Shown: piece after piece, positions 41,425 to 50,394 of the stretch | Position numbering within the stretch: the stretch's first letter is position 1 | Layout: the number at the start of each line of letters is the position of its first letter | From: Miltoncostaea sp050250915 | GTDB taxonomy: Bacteria > Actinomycetota > Thermoleophilia > Miltoncostaeales > Miltoncostaeaceae | Reading direction: 5' to 3' | Length of the DNA: 64,000 nt | Assembly: GCA_050250915.1 (NCBI GenBank) | Contig: JBFWNT010000019.1 | Location: forward strand, 1 to 64,000 | The notes under the pieces: generated by a model | The model's database searches: none | The model's input: only the letters and a program-made list of their open reading frames with translations | What the model was told of the DNA's origin: nothing | Position numbers and translations under genes: made by a program

Positions 41425-43973
41425 GACCCCTCGGCCGCCGGCGGCGGCCCGGACGCGCCGGAGGCGCCCCCAACGTTCCCGTTCGCGTTCCCGCCGTCGG
41501 CGGCGGAGGCCGACCGCGGGCGCCGGCGGCGGCGGCGCCGGCGGCGCGCCGGGGCGGCGCCCTCGGCGGGCGTGCCGTCGCCGTTCGCGGCGGCGGACGG
41601 CTCGCGGCGCTCGGGCTGGCCCTCGGCGGGCGCCGGCGACCCGTTCGCGCCGTTGCCGTCGTTGTCACCGCCGGAGCGCAGGCGGCGCCGGCGGCGGCGA
41701 CGCGGGCGCGACGGGGTCGAGCCGTCGCCATCGTCGCCCTGCTTGCGGCGCTGCTCCCCCACGCCGACCGCCTCGGCCTCGGGCAGGCGCGGCAGGCGGG
41801 AGCGGAGGGCGTTCCAGGCGCGGCGCGACATGAGCGCCTTCGGCTGCATCGCGCCGACCGCGGCGCGGACGGCCCGGCGGGCGTCCGGCGTCGTCAGGTC
41901 CAGGCCATCGAGGAAGCCGCGCAGCTGCGCCCACCCGCCGAGCGCCCCGGCGGCGCGGGCCGCGAGGCGCAGGTGCTCGCTGCGGGCGGGCACGTCGCCC
42001 GGGCCCAGGATCACCAGCAGGCGGGCGGCCTGGCCCAGGCGCAGCGGGGACGGGTCGGGCGGCGGGGCCGGGTCCGGCGGGGGCTCGCCGGCGGCGCGGA
42101 GCCACAGCGCGATGAGCGGGATCTCGCCGCCGTTCTCGATCAGGTGGTGCGCCTCCCAGGCGGCGATGCGCGCCGCCTCCTGGTTGCGCCCGGGGCGGGT
42201 GCCGTCGGCCAGCACGCGCGAGACGTCCCACGCCCAGCTCGGCGCCCACTCCGACGACTCGTCGAGCGCCGACCAGCGGCGGCGGCGGTCGCTGGAGCGC
42301 CCCAGCTGCTCGAGCGTCGCGAGCCGGTCCCACTTGCCCGAGTGGTCCGCATGCCACCACAGCGCCCGCAGCCGCTCCCGCGACGTCATCCGCAGGCGGT
42401 CGAGCACGCGGCGCGGCACGTCGTCGGGCAACGCCCGGCGCAGGTCGGGCTGCACCAGCAGGGCGGTGGCCCACGCGCGCCACAGCGGCTGGTCCAGGCC
42501 GTCCTGGAGGCGGCGCGCCACGAGCCCGCTGAGCGCCCACCACGGGACCGCGGCGAGCGGGTCGATGCCGGAGCTGACGATGTCGATGAGCTCGTCGACC
42601 GTCACGTCGGCGCCGGCCGCCTGGACCCACTCCTCCATGAGGTTGATCGGCAGCAGCGCCGGGTCGGCGGCGCGCCAGCCGCCGGAGGCCAGGCCGGCGG
42701 CGATCAGGCCCGGCGCGGCGGCCGGGTTCACCAGCTTCGCGGCCTCGCCGTCCTTCTCGGCCAGGAGCGCGGCGGCCTTGGCCAGCTTGCCGCGCTCGCC
42801 GCCCTCGGGCGGCCCGGCGACGCGCCCGAGCGGCTTGTACCAGCCGAGCCCGAAGACGTCGTGGCTGGTCTGCACGCCCATCTGCTCCCCGGCGGGGAGG
42901 AACTCGACGGAGACCGCCTCCTTGTCGGGCGCGGGCCGCATCACGCGGCCGAGGCGCTGCACGAACACGCGCTCGGAGGTGGTCGGCGCGAGGTGCATCA
43001 CCACGGAGGCGCGGGTCTCGTCCCAGCCCTCCGTGAGCAGGTCCGCGTTGCACAGCACGTCGATGCGCCCGGCGCCGAAGTCGAAGAGAACCCGCTGCAG
43101 CTCGCGCGCGGGCGTCTGGCCCGACACGGCGGCGGCGCGGACGCCGCGCTGCGTCATCTCGTCGGCGAGCGCGTGGGCCTGGGCGACGGTGGCGGTGTAC
43201 GCGACGCCGGCCAGCTCGAGCGGCTGGAAGTGCTCCACCCACACGTCGGCGCAGGCGCGGTGCCACAGCGCCCGGTCCAGGGCGCGGCCCAGGCTGGCCT
43301 GGTCGAAGTCGCCGCGCACCTTCGCGACGTCGGAGAGGTCGACCGCGCGCTCGACCCGGAGGGAGCGCAGCGGGCAGAGGATCCCACGCTCGATCGCGGA
43401 GGCCCGGTCGAGCGTCGCGGCGACCGGGCCGAACACCTGCTCCACGTGCCCGGTCGTCGTGGCCCCCGTGGCGGTGAAGCCGACGGCGACCGCGTTGACC
43501 GCCCGGTCGAGCAGCTTGCGCGTCTGCGCGCCGAGCGTGGCGTGCGCCTCGTCGCAGATCAGGAGGGTCACGGACTCCCAGTCCATGGTGTCCTGGTGGC
43601 GCAGCGCCGCCTGGTAGGTGCAGATCGCGACGCCCGGCCTGCCCGCGGCCTCGGGGCCCTCGGGGTGGGTCGGGATCGACGGGAAGTGGCGGGCGAGCGC
43701 CGCGAACGTCTGCTCGGCCAGGTTGCGCCGCGGGACCAGCACCAGCGTGCTGCCGCCGAGGGCGGCGGCCAGGGCCAGGAACATGATCGTCTTGCCCGAG
43801 CCGGTCGGCGCGTCCACCCACGTGCGGGTGGCGCCGTGGGTCAGGCGGCCGTCGAGCTCGTCGAGCGCCTCGAGCTGGTGGTCGCGCAGCACCACGTCGG
43901 GCCACGCGGTGGCCGGGTCGGCCAGCGCGCGCGAGAGGTCCTCGCCGGGCGAGGCGGCGGGGCGCGGTTCCAT
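41421..43973 (-). CDS. Superfamily 2 DEAH-type helicase with an arginine-rich C-terminal tail
   Basis: About 850 residues. Helicase core (about 20-400) with motif I DAPTGSGKT, motif II LLICDEAH, motif III VGFTATG, and motif VI QRLGRVMRP. A helical middle region (about 400-720) has no recognised domain. The final 110 residues are low-complexity, with three runs of Arg (for example RRRRRRRLRSGG and RRRRRRRRRRPRS) separated by Gly/Asn/Ala/Pro linkers, likely to bind nucleic acid. The ATG at 43973 gives the helicase motif the usual N-terminal distance. Substrate (DNA or RNA) unknown. Confidence 0.85.
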   Translation of the reverse strand: MEPRPAASPGEDLSRALADPATAWPDVVLRDHQLEALDELDGRLTHGATRTWVDAPTGSGKTIMFLALAAALGGSTLVLVPRRNLAEQTFAALARHFPSIPTHPEGPEAAGRPGVAICTYQAALRHQDTMDWESVTLLICDEAHATLGAQTRKLLDRAVNAVAVGFTATGATTTGHVEQVFGPVAATLDRASAIERGILCPLRSLRVERAVDLSDVAKVRGDFDQASLGRALDRALWHRACADVWVEHFQPLELAGVAYTATVAQAHALADEMTQRGVRAAAVSGQTPARELQRVLFDFGAGRIDVLCNADLLTEGWDETRASVVMHLAPTTSERVFVQRLGRVMRPAPDKEAVSVEFLPAGEQMGVQTSHDVFGLGWYKPLGRVAGPPEGGERGKLAKAAALLAEKDGEAAKLVNPAAAPGLIAAGLASGGWRAADPALLPINLMEEWVQAAGADVTVDELIDIVSSGIDPLAAVPWWALSGLVARRLQDGLDQPLWRAWATALLVQPDLRRALPDDVPRRVLDRLRMTSRERLRALWWHADHSGKWDRLATLEQLGRSSDRRRRWSALDESSEWAPSWAWDVSRVLADGTRPGRNQEAARIAAWEAHHLIENGGEIPLIALWLRAAGEPPPDPAPPPDPSPLRLGQAARLLVILGPGDVPARSEHLRLAARAAGALGGWAQLRGFLDGLDLTTPDARRAVRAAVGAMQPKALMSRRAWNALRSRLPRLPEAEAVGVGEQRRKQGDDGDGSTPSRPRRRRRRRLRSGGDNDGNGANGSPAPAEGQPERREPSAAANGDGTPAEGAAPARRRRRRRRRPRSASAADGGNANGNVGGASGASGPPPAAEGS

Positions 43974-44201
43974 CGTGGGTTGCAGTCCGTCGGACAACTG
44001 CCGACCTCCAGAGGCGCGCACGTGCTCCGCACGTCACGCGCGTGTGTGGGCCGCGAGCCTGGGTCGTGTGGACACCGTCGGCGTTCGGGTTCACGGAACG
44101 CCGGGTGCACGTCGTGCGCGACCGGCGGCAACCTTATCACCAGTCCCGGCTGACGGCACACCGGGGTTACGGCCGAGGTCGCAGGTAGCATCGCCGCCGG
44201 C
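43974..44201. other. Divergent intergenic region, helicase / LytR_C gene
   Basis: 228 bp with somewhat lower G+C. A short inverted repeat, GGCGTTC (44081-44087) with GAACGCC (44096-44102), is present. No clear promoter hexamers could be assigned. Confidence 0.4.
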
Positions 44202-44804
44202 ATGAGCACGGATCCCGGCACCCCCACGCCCGGGCCCCCCGACGGGGGCCGCGCCTGGGTGCGCCCCGTGCTCCTGGTGGTCTCCTGCCTGGTCATCGGA
44301 TTCGTCGGCGGGTGGATCATCCGCGGCGACGACGGCCCGGTCACGGTGCTGGCGCCGACCCCCGAGGGCGACCAGGCGGAGGTGCCCGTCATCACCACCG
44401 GCGGCGGGGGCGGCGGGACCGCGACCACGGGCACGTCGACCGCCGGCACGGCCGGCGGCGGCGCCACGGCGCCCACCACGACCACCGCCCCGCAGGAGCC
44501 CGCGGCGCCGCCCGACCGGGCCGACATCGCGCTGGCCGTGCTCAACGGGACCAACACCACCGGCCTCGCCGCGCAGACCGCCGGCGAGGCGGAGGGCCTG
44601 GGCTACGTGGGCGTGACCACCGGGAACGCCCCCACCTCCACCAGCCCGACGATCGTCTACTTCCGCCCCGGCCAGCGCGCCGCCGCGCAGCGCGTGGCGC
44701 GCGACCTCCAGGTCTCCGCCGTCCAGCAGCTGCCGACGTCGGGCGCGCTGTCCGACGCGGCGCCGGACGGGGCCGAGGTGGTCGTGGTGCTCGGCCCCGG
44801 GTAG
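44202..44804 (+). CDS. LytR C-terminal-domain (LytR_C) membrane protein
   Basis: 200 residues. One N-terminal span (PVLLVVSCLVIGFVGGWII), a Gly/Thr/Pro linker (about 60-105), then a LytR_C domain (about 108-198: ALAVLNGTNTTGLAAQTAGE, SPTIVYFRPGQRAAAQRVAR). The domain is found with or without LCP catalytic domains in wall-associated proteins; no LCP catalytic domain is present here. Confidence 0.82.
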   Translation: MSTDPGTPTPGPPDGGRAWVRPVLLVVSCLVIGFVGGWIIRGDDGPVTVLAPTPEGDQAEVPVITTGGGGGGTATTGTSTAGTAGGGATAPTTTTAPQEPAAPPDRADIALAVLNGTNTTGLAAQTAGEAEGLGYVGVTTGNAPTSTSPTIVYFRPGQRAAAQRVARDLQVSAVQQLPTSGALSDAAPDGAEVVVVLGPG

Positions 44805-44813
44805 AACCCACCC

Positions 44814-45725
44814 ATGGCGGACCTCCCGGCGATCGGGCTGCGGGTGCCGCAGTACGGCTCGTCGTGGGACGCCATCCGCGACGCCGCGCTGCGGACCGAG
44901 GCGCTCGGCTTCGACTCGGTGTGGGTGAACGACCACCTGCAGTCGCCGGGGCGCGTGAAGCGCGACCCCACCTTCGACGCGTTCGCCACGCTCGCCGCCC
45001 TCGCGCCGCTCACGGAGCGCGTGCGCCTGGGGACGGTGGTCGCGTCCGCCAGCTACCGGCCCCCGCCGCTCGCGGCGAAGATGGCGACGATCATCGACGT
45101 CATCTCCGGCGGGCGGGTGATCCTGGGGCTCGGCTCGGGGTCGGACGTGCCGGAGCACCGCGCGTACGGGATCCCGTTCCCGTCACCCGCGGAGCGCACC
45201 GAGCGGCTCTCCCAGGCGCTCGACACCATCCGCTCCATGTTCCGCGGCGACGAGGGCGCGCCGCCGAACGTGCCGCCCTCGCCGCAGCCGGGCGGCCCGC
45301 CGATCTGGATCGCCGCCCACCGGCCGCGCCTGCTGCGGATGGCCGGCGAGCGGGCCGACGGCATCGTGGCCGCGTTCGTGGGACCCGAGGAGTCCGGGCG
45401 CCGCCTGCGCGTGGCGCGCGAGGCCCGCCCCGAGGGCATGCCGCCCCTGGCGTGCTGCCTCTACACCTTCGTGCTGCCCGTGCCCTCGCGCCGGGAGGCC
45501 GAGGACTGGGTGCGGGCCGAGGCGGCGACGCTCGACAGCGCACCCGGGCCCTACCTGCGGTGGCTCGCGAGCACCGGGATCGTCGCGGCGCCGGACGACG
45601 TGCGGGCGACGCTGGCCGCCCACGCCGAGGCGGGGGTGACGCACGCCGCGCTGGTGCTGCCGTCGCGGGTGCCGCCCGAGGTCATGGACGCCCTGGCCGG
45701 GGCGGTCCTGGCCCCCGCGGCGTGA
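44814..45725 (+). CDS. LLM-class flavin/F420-dependent oxidoreductase
   Basis: 303 residues. Luciferase-like TIM barrel: FDSVWVNDHL, ERVRLGTVVASASYRPPPL, DVISGGRVILGLGSG, and PPIWIAAHRPRLLRMAGE. Many actinobacterial members use F420. Substrate unknown. Ten bases after the LytR_C gene and overlapping the next gene by GTGA. Confidence 0.88.
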   Translation: MADLPAIGLRVPQYGSSWDAIRDAALRTEALGFDSVWVNDHLQSPGRVKRDPTFDAFATLAALAPLTERVRLGTVVASASYRPPPLAAKMATIIDVISGGRVILGLGSGSDVPEHRAYGIPFPSPAERTERLSQALDTIRSMFRGDEGAPPNVPPSPQPGGPPIWIAAHRPRLLRMAGERADGIVAAFVGPEESGRRLRVAREARPEGMPPLACCLYTFVLPVPSRREAEDWVRAEAATLDSAPGPYLRWLASTGIVAAPDDVRATLAAHAEAGVTHAALVLPSRVPPEVMDALAGAVLAPAA

Positions 45726-47203
45726 GCCGCCCCCCTGACAACCTCGTCACGCTGCTGGTGGGGCGGTGGGTCGCCGACGGCCACGGCGACCGCGAGGCGG
45801 TGGCCGACGAGCGCGGGCGGTGGACGTTCGCCGAGCTGGAGGACGCGGCGCGGCGGGCGGCCGGCGGGCTGCGCGCCGCCGGCGTGGCGCCGGGCGACCG
45901 GGTGCTGCTGGCGCTGCGGGACGGCCGCCCGTGGGTGCAGGCGTTCCTCGGCGCCGCGGCGCTCGGCGCGGTGGCCGTGCCCGCCGACCCCACCGAGCCC
46001 GAGCGCCTGGCCCTGCTGGCCGAGGACTGCGCTCCGGCCGTCGTGGTCAGCGCCGAGGAGGAGCCGCCCCCGGGGCGGGTCGTCCGCCCGGAGGAGCTCG
46101 ACGCCGGTGCCCCGGCCGACGTGGCCGGCGTGGCGGCCCACGACCTGGCCTACCTCATCTACTCGTCCGGCTCGACGGGACGCCCGAAGGGGGTGATGCA
46201 CGGCCACGGCGACATGCGCACCGGCATCGCGACCTACGCGGCGGAGGTGCTGGGGCTGGGCCCGGGCGACCGCTGCCACTCGATGGCGCGCCTGTTCACG
46301 TCGCTCGGGTTCGGCAACGGGTTCTTCCGGGTGATCGGCAGCGGCGCCACGGCGGTGCTGACCGGGCCGCGCCCGTCGCCGCGGGGGGTGCTGGAGACGG
46401 TCGCCCGCGAGGGGGTGACCGTGCTGAGCGCCGTCCCGACCTTCTGGCTCCAGCTCGCCCGCTTCCTGGAGCGCCACCCCGACCCCGGCGCGCTGGCGAC
46501 GGTGCGTCTGGCCGTGTCGTCCGGCGACAGCCTGCCCGGCGCGGTCGCGGAGCGGCTGCGCGACGTGACCGGGGTGGAGCTCATCGAGGGGCTCGGCTGC
46601 TCGGAGTGCTCCAACATCGTGATCTCCACCCGCCCGGGGGAGCCGTTCCGGCCGGGCGTGCTGGGGCGCCCCGTCGCGGGGGTGGACGTGAAGCTGGCCG
46701 GCGACGACGGCGCCCCCGTCGCGCGGGGGGAGCCGGGGCGGCTGTGGATCCGCAGCCCCTCCAACACCAGCGGCTACTGGCGCCGCGAGGATGAGACCCG
46801 CGAGCTGGTGCGCGGCGACTGGATCGCGATGGGCGACACGCTCATGGAGGAGGAGGACGGGACGCTGCGGCACCTCGGCCGCTCCGACGACCTGTTCAAG
46901 GTCGACGCCCGCTGGGTGAGCCCGTCGCAGGTCGAGGGCGCGCTGCTGGGCCACCCCTCCGTGGCGGAGGCGGCGGTGATCGGAGTGGACGACGCCGAGG
47001 GCCTCACGCGTCCCGCGGCGTTCGTGGTGCTGGCCGAGGGCGCCGCGCAGGACGGCCTGGCCGAGGACCTGCGTCGCCACGTCGCCCGCGAGCTGGCGCC
47101 CCACATGGCGCCGCGGACGGTCACGGTGCTGGCGTCGCTCCCCCGCCTGCCCTCCGGGAAGCTGGACCGGCGGCGGCTGCGGCCGGATCCACCCGGGGCC
47201 TGA
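45722..47203 (+). CDS. AMP-dependent acyl-CoA synthetase (benzoate-CoA-ligase-like)
   Basis: 493 residues. A3 motif YLIYSSGSTGRPKGVMH, A5-like GLGCSECSNIV, motif A7 DWIAMGDTLM and A8 HLGRSDDLFKVDARWVSPSQ, and the A10 Lys in LPSGKLDRRRLR. It activates a carboxylic acid as acyl-AMP and then acyl-CoA. The motif LFTSLGFGNGF is close to benzoate-CoA ligases, but substrate is not certain. GTG 45722 overlaps the LLM gene. Confidence 0.87.
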   Translation: MSRPPDNLVTLLVGRWVADGHGDREAVADERGRWTFAELEDAARRAAGGLRAAGVAPGDRVLLALRDGRPWVQAFLGAAALGAVAVPADPTEPERLALLAEDCAPAVVVSAEEEPPPGRVVRPEELDAGAPADVAGVAAHDLAYLIYSSGSTGRPKGVMHGHGDMRTGIATYAAEVLGLGPGDRCHSMARLFTSLGFGNGFFRVIGSGATAVLTGPRPSPRGVLETVAREGVTVLSAVPTFWLQLARFLERHPDPGALATVRLAVSSGDSLPGAVAERLRDVTGVELIEGLGCSECSNIVISTRPGEPFRPGVLGRPVAGVDVKLAGDDGAPVARGEPGRLWIRSPSNTSGYWRREDETRELVRGDWIAMGDTLMEEEDGTLRHLGRSDDLFKVDARWVSPSQVEGALLGHPSVAEAAVIGVDDAEGLTRPAAFVVLAEGAAQDGLAEDLRRHVARELAPHMAPRTVTVLASLPRLPSGKLDRRRLRPDPPGA

Positions 47204-47336
47204 CCCGCCGGGGCAGGTGCAGCACGCGCATCTCACGCCCCGCCGTCAGCTCGTACAGCAGGTAGTCGCCGGCCAGCAGGCGGGCGATCTTGCGCGCGGC
47301 GGCCTCCTGGGCGCGTGCGTCGTCTCGGTGGGGCAT
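47121..47336 (-). CDS. Small hypothetical protein overlapping the ligase 3' end
   Basis: 71 residues from ATG 47336, with AGGAG upstream. The first 45 residues (RKIARLLAGDYLLYELTAGR) look structured; the tail is a Pro/Ala/Arg run antisense to the ligase. It overlaps the convergent ligase gene by 83 bp. The function is unknown and the 3' end is doubtful. Confidence 0.45.
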   Translation of the reverse strand: MPHRDDARAQEAAARKIARLLAGDYLLYELTAGREMRVLHLPRRVRPRVDPAAAAAGPASRRAGGGATPAP

Positions 47337-47375
47337 CGCGGGCTCCTCGGGCGGGGGTCGGTCCACCCGTGCAAC

Positions 47376-47401
47376 GCCGTGAGGCGGGCCGCCGTCACGG
47401 C
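47376..47401. terminator. Hairpin downstream of the alpha/beta hydrolase
   Basis: GCCGTGA (47376-47382) pairs with TCACGGC (47395-47401) and the enclosed GGCGG/GCCGCC extends the stem. It lies between two minus-strand genes, after the hydrolase stop. No T-run follows, so terminator function is tentative. Confidence 0.4.
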
Positions 47402-47419
47402 CCGGATATCAGGGAATTG

Positions 47420-48289
47420 TTAGGAGCGCTGCGACGCGAGGAACTCGACGAGCAGCCGGTTCACCGCGTCGGGGGCCTGCTGCTGCACCCAGTGGCTGAT
47501 CCCGGGGAGCCGCTCCACGCGCAGCGGGCCGGTGACGGTGGCGGCGCTCCGCTCGAGCAGCGTGATGCCCAGGTTGGTGTCGGCCTCGCCCCAGATGATC
47601 AGCGTGGGCACGGTCACGGGCGGCGGGTCGGGCGGCTCGCGCAGCCAGGCCGCGGGCGGCATGTTGGCCCGGTACCAGTTGAGCGCGGCCGTCAGCGCTC
47701 CGTCGCGGCGCAGGGCGGCCACGTAGCGCTCGCGGTCCTCCGGCGGGAACGCCTCGGGCGCCTGGTCGAACACGAACTCGCGGAGGTTGCGGAAGTCGTG
47801 CTGCGAGAGCCAGGTCTCCGCGACGCCGGGGAACTGGAACAGCAGCATGTACCAGGACTTGGCGCGCTGGTCGGGGTCCTCGAACCGCAGGCGGGACGAC
47901 ACCTGCCCCACGGGCGCGTTGAGGATGCTGAGCGAGCGCACCAGCTCCGGCCGGTTCCCGGCGAGGCCCCACGCGAGGCCGCCGCCCCAGTCGTGCCCCA
48001 CGAGGTGGGCGCTGTCGTGGCCGAGCGCGGCGATGAGCCCTGCGACGTCGCCCACGAGCTTCTGGACGCCGTACTCGTCCACCGACGCCGGGCGGTCGGA
48101 GTCGCCGTAGCCGCGCAGGTCGGGCGCGACGGCGTGGAAGCCGGCCGCGGCGAGCGCCGGCAGCTGGTGGCGCCACGAGTGCCCCAGCTCCGGGAACCCG
48201 TGGAGCAGGATCACCGGCTCGCCGGACGGGTCGCCCGCCTCGGTGACCGCCAGCCGGACCTCGCCCACGTCGATGCGCCGCGTCGCCAT
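47420..48289 (-). CDS. Alpha/beta hydrolase (epoxide hydrolase-like)
   Basis: 289 residues. Oxyanion motif LHGFPELGHSW, nucleophile Asp in LVGHDWGGG, which with the cap domain (about 135-215) and C-terminal acid/His (WGEADTNLG, GISHWVQQQ) fits epoxide hydrolases and haloalkane-dehalogenase relatives. It is cytosolic, and its substrate is unknown. Confidence 0.9.
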   Translation of the reverse strand: MATRRIDVGEVRLAVTEAGDPSGEPVILLHGFPELGHSWRHQLPALAAAGFHAVAPDLRGYGDSDRPASVDEYGVQKLVGDVAGLIAALGHDSAHLVGHDWGGGLAWGLAGNRPELVRSLSILNAPVGQVSSRLRFEDPDQRAKSWYMLLFQFPGVAETWLSQHDFRNLREFVFDQAPEAFPPEDRERYVAALRRDGALTAALNWYRANMPPAAWLREPPDPPPVTVPTLIIWGEADTNLGITLLERSAATVTGPLRVERLPGISHWVQQQAPDAVNRLLVEFLASQRS

Positions 48290-48298
48290 GGACGGAGC

Positions 48299-49669
48299 CT
48301 ACGCGCCGCGGGCGGCCATCCGTTCGCGGACGATGCGCGCCATCCGCTCGCCGGCGGTCCGGGCGAACCGCTTCTGGAGGCGGCGGCCGAAGATCCGGAA
48401 GCCCACGCGGACGACCGGGTTCGGGATGGTCGCGGGCCTCGAGACGGCGTGGAGGCGGAACTGCACCTCGCCGGTGTCGCACAGCTTCACCACGGCGTAG
48501 TCGAGGCGACCCATCTCCAGGTGGCCCTGGAGGGTCACGTAGCTCCACCCCCACACCCGCGCCGGCCGGCCGTCGAGAACGGTGGTCTCGTCCACCGTGG
48601 CCACCACGCGGACCCCGAGCATGAAGCTGAGGCCCATGAACCGGCCCTCCAGCAGCATGTCGCGGTCCTCCAGCGGCGACGCCGGGTCGTAGACGGCGCG
48701 GATCAGCGAGGGGTCGGCGAAGCCGTACTCGCGCAGCACGTCCACGGCGACGTGCCAGGGGCCGCCATCCTCCGGGGCGCCGGGACGCTCGCGCGGGAGG
48801 TCGATGCGGTGGTCGTCGACCCGCCAGCCCTCGGCGGGATCGTGCGCCGCCAGCGCCTCCGGGGTGAAGTTGGGCTCGCGTGTCGGCAGTGCGCGGAGCG
48901 CCCGCATGGCCCGTCGCGAGGCGCGCCGCGACAGCCCGCCGCGATCGTCGGGGTAGCGGATGGTCGTGACCTCCGCGGGCCCCGCCGGCGTGCCGCCGGC
49001 GAGGGCTCCGGCGCGCTGGAGGAAATGGACCCACATGTGGAGCTGGAACTCCTGCCCCACCTGGAGCGGTCCGTAGAGGATCCGGAACGGGGTGCCGCCG
49101 CTGCGCGCGGACGAGTCGATGTCGATGACCAGCTCGTCGCCGTCGCGGTGCGCCGAGAACGCGATCTGCCCCGCCTCCATGTGGCCGGCCAGCGTCGCGA
49201 GGCGGAACGAGGTGGGCGTCCGCTCCGCCACCCGCACCGGCCCGTTCCACGGCCCGGGCATCCAGACGACGTACTCGTCGCCCTCCCGCATCCCCCCGAT
49301 CAGGCCCCGGCGCTTCACGAACCGCGCCACCTCGAACGGCGACGCCAGGTTGGGGTCGGCGGCGAGGGCCGACATCAGGTCCTCGGGCGACATCCGGGCG
49401 TCGCGGACCCGCAGCCGGTAGCGGCGCCGGGCGCTCGGGCCCGCGCCCGACGAGCGCGGCTGCAGGGGACCCGGGTCGCCCGGGACGTCGCCGTCGACCG
49501 GGTGCGGCTCCTCCCCCGGCCGCGTCTCGGTGCGCCGCACCACCTCGGCGCGCCGCACCACCCGGTACGTGGCGATCGCCATCCCGACGGGCCAGCGCAG
49601 CGCGCCCCACGCCCGGCCCGCCAGCTCGAGGGTCCGCTCCTCCGCGCGAGCCCCGGCGCGGGCGGTCAC
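48299..49669 (-). CDS. DUF1990-like protein with an N-terminal lipid-binding-like domain
   Basis: 456 residues. The C-terminal 190 residues (YGFADPSLIRAVYDPASPLE, VWGWSYVTLQGHLEMGRLDY, FRLHAVSRPATIPNPVVRV) match the DUF1990 pattern. The N-terminal half (about 100-250) has a SRPBCC-like alternation (GPVRVAERTPTSFRLATLAG HMEAGQIAF). Two related beta-rich halves may reflect duplication. Function unknown. GTG 49669 overlaps the upstream helical gene. Confidence 0.68.
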   Translation of the reverse strand: MTARAGARAEERTLELAGRAWGALRWPVGMAIATYRVVRRAEVVRRTETRPGEEPHPVDGDVPGDPGPLQPRSSGAGPSARRRYRLRVRDARMSPEDLMSALAADPNLASPFEVARFVKRRGLIGGMREGDEYVVWMPGPWNGPVRVAERTPTSFRLATLAGHMEAGQIAFSAHRDGDELVIDIDSSARSGGTPFRILYGPLQVGQEFQLHMWVHFLQRAGALAGGTPAGPAEVTTIRYPDDRGGLSRRASRRAMRALRALPTREPNFTPEALAAHDPAEGWRVDDHRIDLPRERPGAPEDGGPWHVAVDVLREYGFADPSLIRAVYDPASPLEDRDMLLEGRFMGLSFMLGVRVVATVDETTVLDGRPARVWGWSYVTLQGHLEMGRLDYAVVKLCDTGEVQFRLHAVSRPATIPNPVVRVGFRIFGRRLQKRFARTAGERMARIVRERMAARGA

Positions 49670-50163
49670 GACCGGCCGCCCAGGGGCAGCAGCGCCGCGT
49701 CGCCCCGCGCCAGGCGGTGGGCCTCCAGCCGGGGCACCAGGCGCTCGCACGCCTCCGCGCGCCGCCGCACCAGCGCGGGCTCCGCGACGCCCGCGTGGTC
49801 GAGCGCCCGCCAGCAGCGCGCGCTCATCTCCAGCAGCGACTCGAGCACCTCCAGCTCGAACACCGGCGCCAGCGGCGACGCGCGGAACAGGCGGCCGTTG
49901 GGCTTGAGCCGCCCCACCCGCTCCGTGACGGTGCCGAGCGCCAGCCGCAGCCACGGAGGCCCGGCGCCGAGCTGGCGCAGAAGGGCCTCGGCGACCCCCT
50001 CCTGGCGGCGCAACTCCGTCGCCACCTCGTCGAGCAGCGCCGCCAGCTCGCCGCCCCCCTCCCGCCCGCGGAGCCGCCCGGCCAGTTCGCGCGCGGCCCG
50101 GTGGAGCTGGAGGTGGTCGGCCAGGTAGGCGCGGAGCAGTCGCGGGGCGTCGGCGCGATCCAT
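49666..50163 (-). CDS. Helical hypothetical protein
   Basis: 165 residues, predicted four-helix bundle (LRAYLADHLQLHRAARELAG, ELAALLDEVATELRRQEGVA, FELEVLESLLEMSARCWRAL). The N-terminal part recalls ferritin-like DUF892-type bundles but no metal ligand set is clear. Coupled to the DUF1990 gene by GTGA. Function unknown. Confidence 0.6.
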   Translation of the reverse strand: MDRADAPRLLRAYLADHLQLHRAARELAGRLRGREGGGELAALLDEVATELRRQEGVAEALLRQLGAGPPWLRLALGTVTERVGRLKPNGRLFRASPLAPVFELEVLESLLEMSARCWRALDHAGVAEPALVRRRAEACERLVPRLEAHRLARGDAALLPLGGRS

Positions 50164-50207
50164 CCCCGGCGGGGTTCCCCATCCGGGCGGCGGGCTACCC
50201 TCGTGGC

Positions 50208-50339
50208 ATGGACCGCTGTCCCCTCTGCGGCGCACCGCTCGTCGAGATCCGCGCCAAGGCCGTCTGCTCCGCCTGCGGGCGGATCGTGGAGGGCTGCTGC
50301 GAGGGGGCGCCCGGGTCCTGCGCGACGCCCCGGCCGTGA
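50208..50339 (+). CDS. 43-residue zinc-ribbon protein
   Basis: MDRCPLCGAPLVEIRAKAVC followed by SACGRIVEGCC: two CxxC pairs 13 residues apart and an extra Cys-rich tail (EGCCEGAPGSC). Reads divergently from the helical gene and is followed directly by a strong terminator, both supporting a real gene. The role is unknown; such ribbons bind zinc and often nucleic acid or partner proteins. Confidence 0.75.
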   Translation: MDRCPLCGAPLVEIRAKAVCSACGRIVEGCCEGAPGSCATPRP

Positions 50340-50344
50340 CACGG

Positions 50345-50372
50345 CGAGGGCCCCGCCGGAGCGGGGCCCTCG
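50345..50372. terminator. Strong G+C-rich hairpin terminator between convergent genes
   Basis: A 12-bp perfect stem CGAGGGCCCCGC / GCGGGGCCCTCG with loop CGGA, followed by TGTTCC. It lies between the zinc-ribbon gene (+) and the PKD gene (-), so it may serve both strands. Confidence 0.85.
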
Positions 50373-50394
50373 TGTTCCGCGGTGCGGGGTGCGG

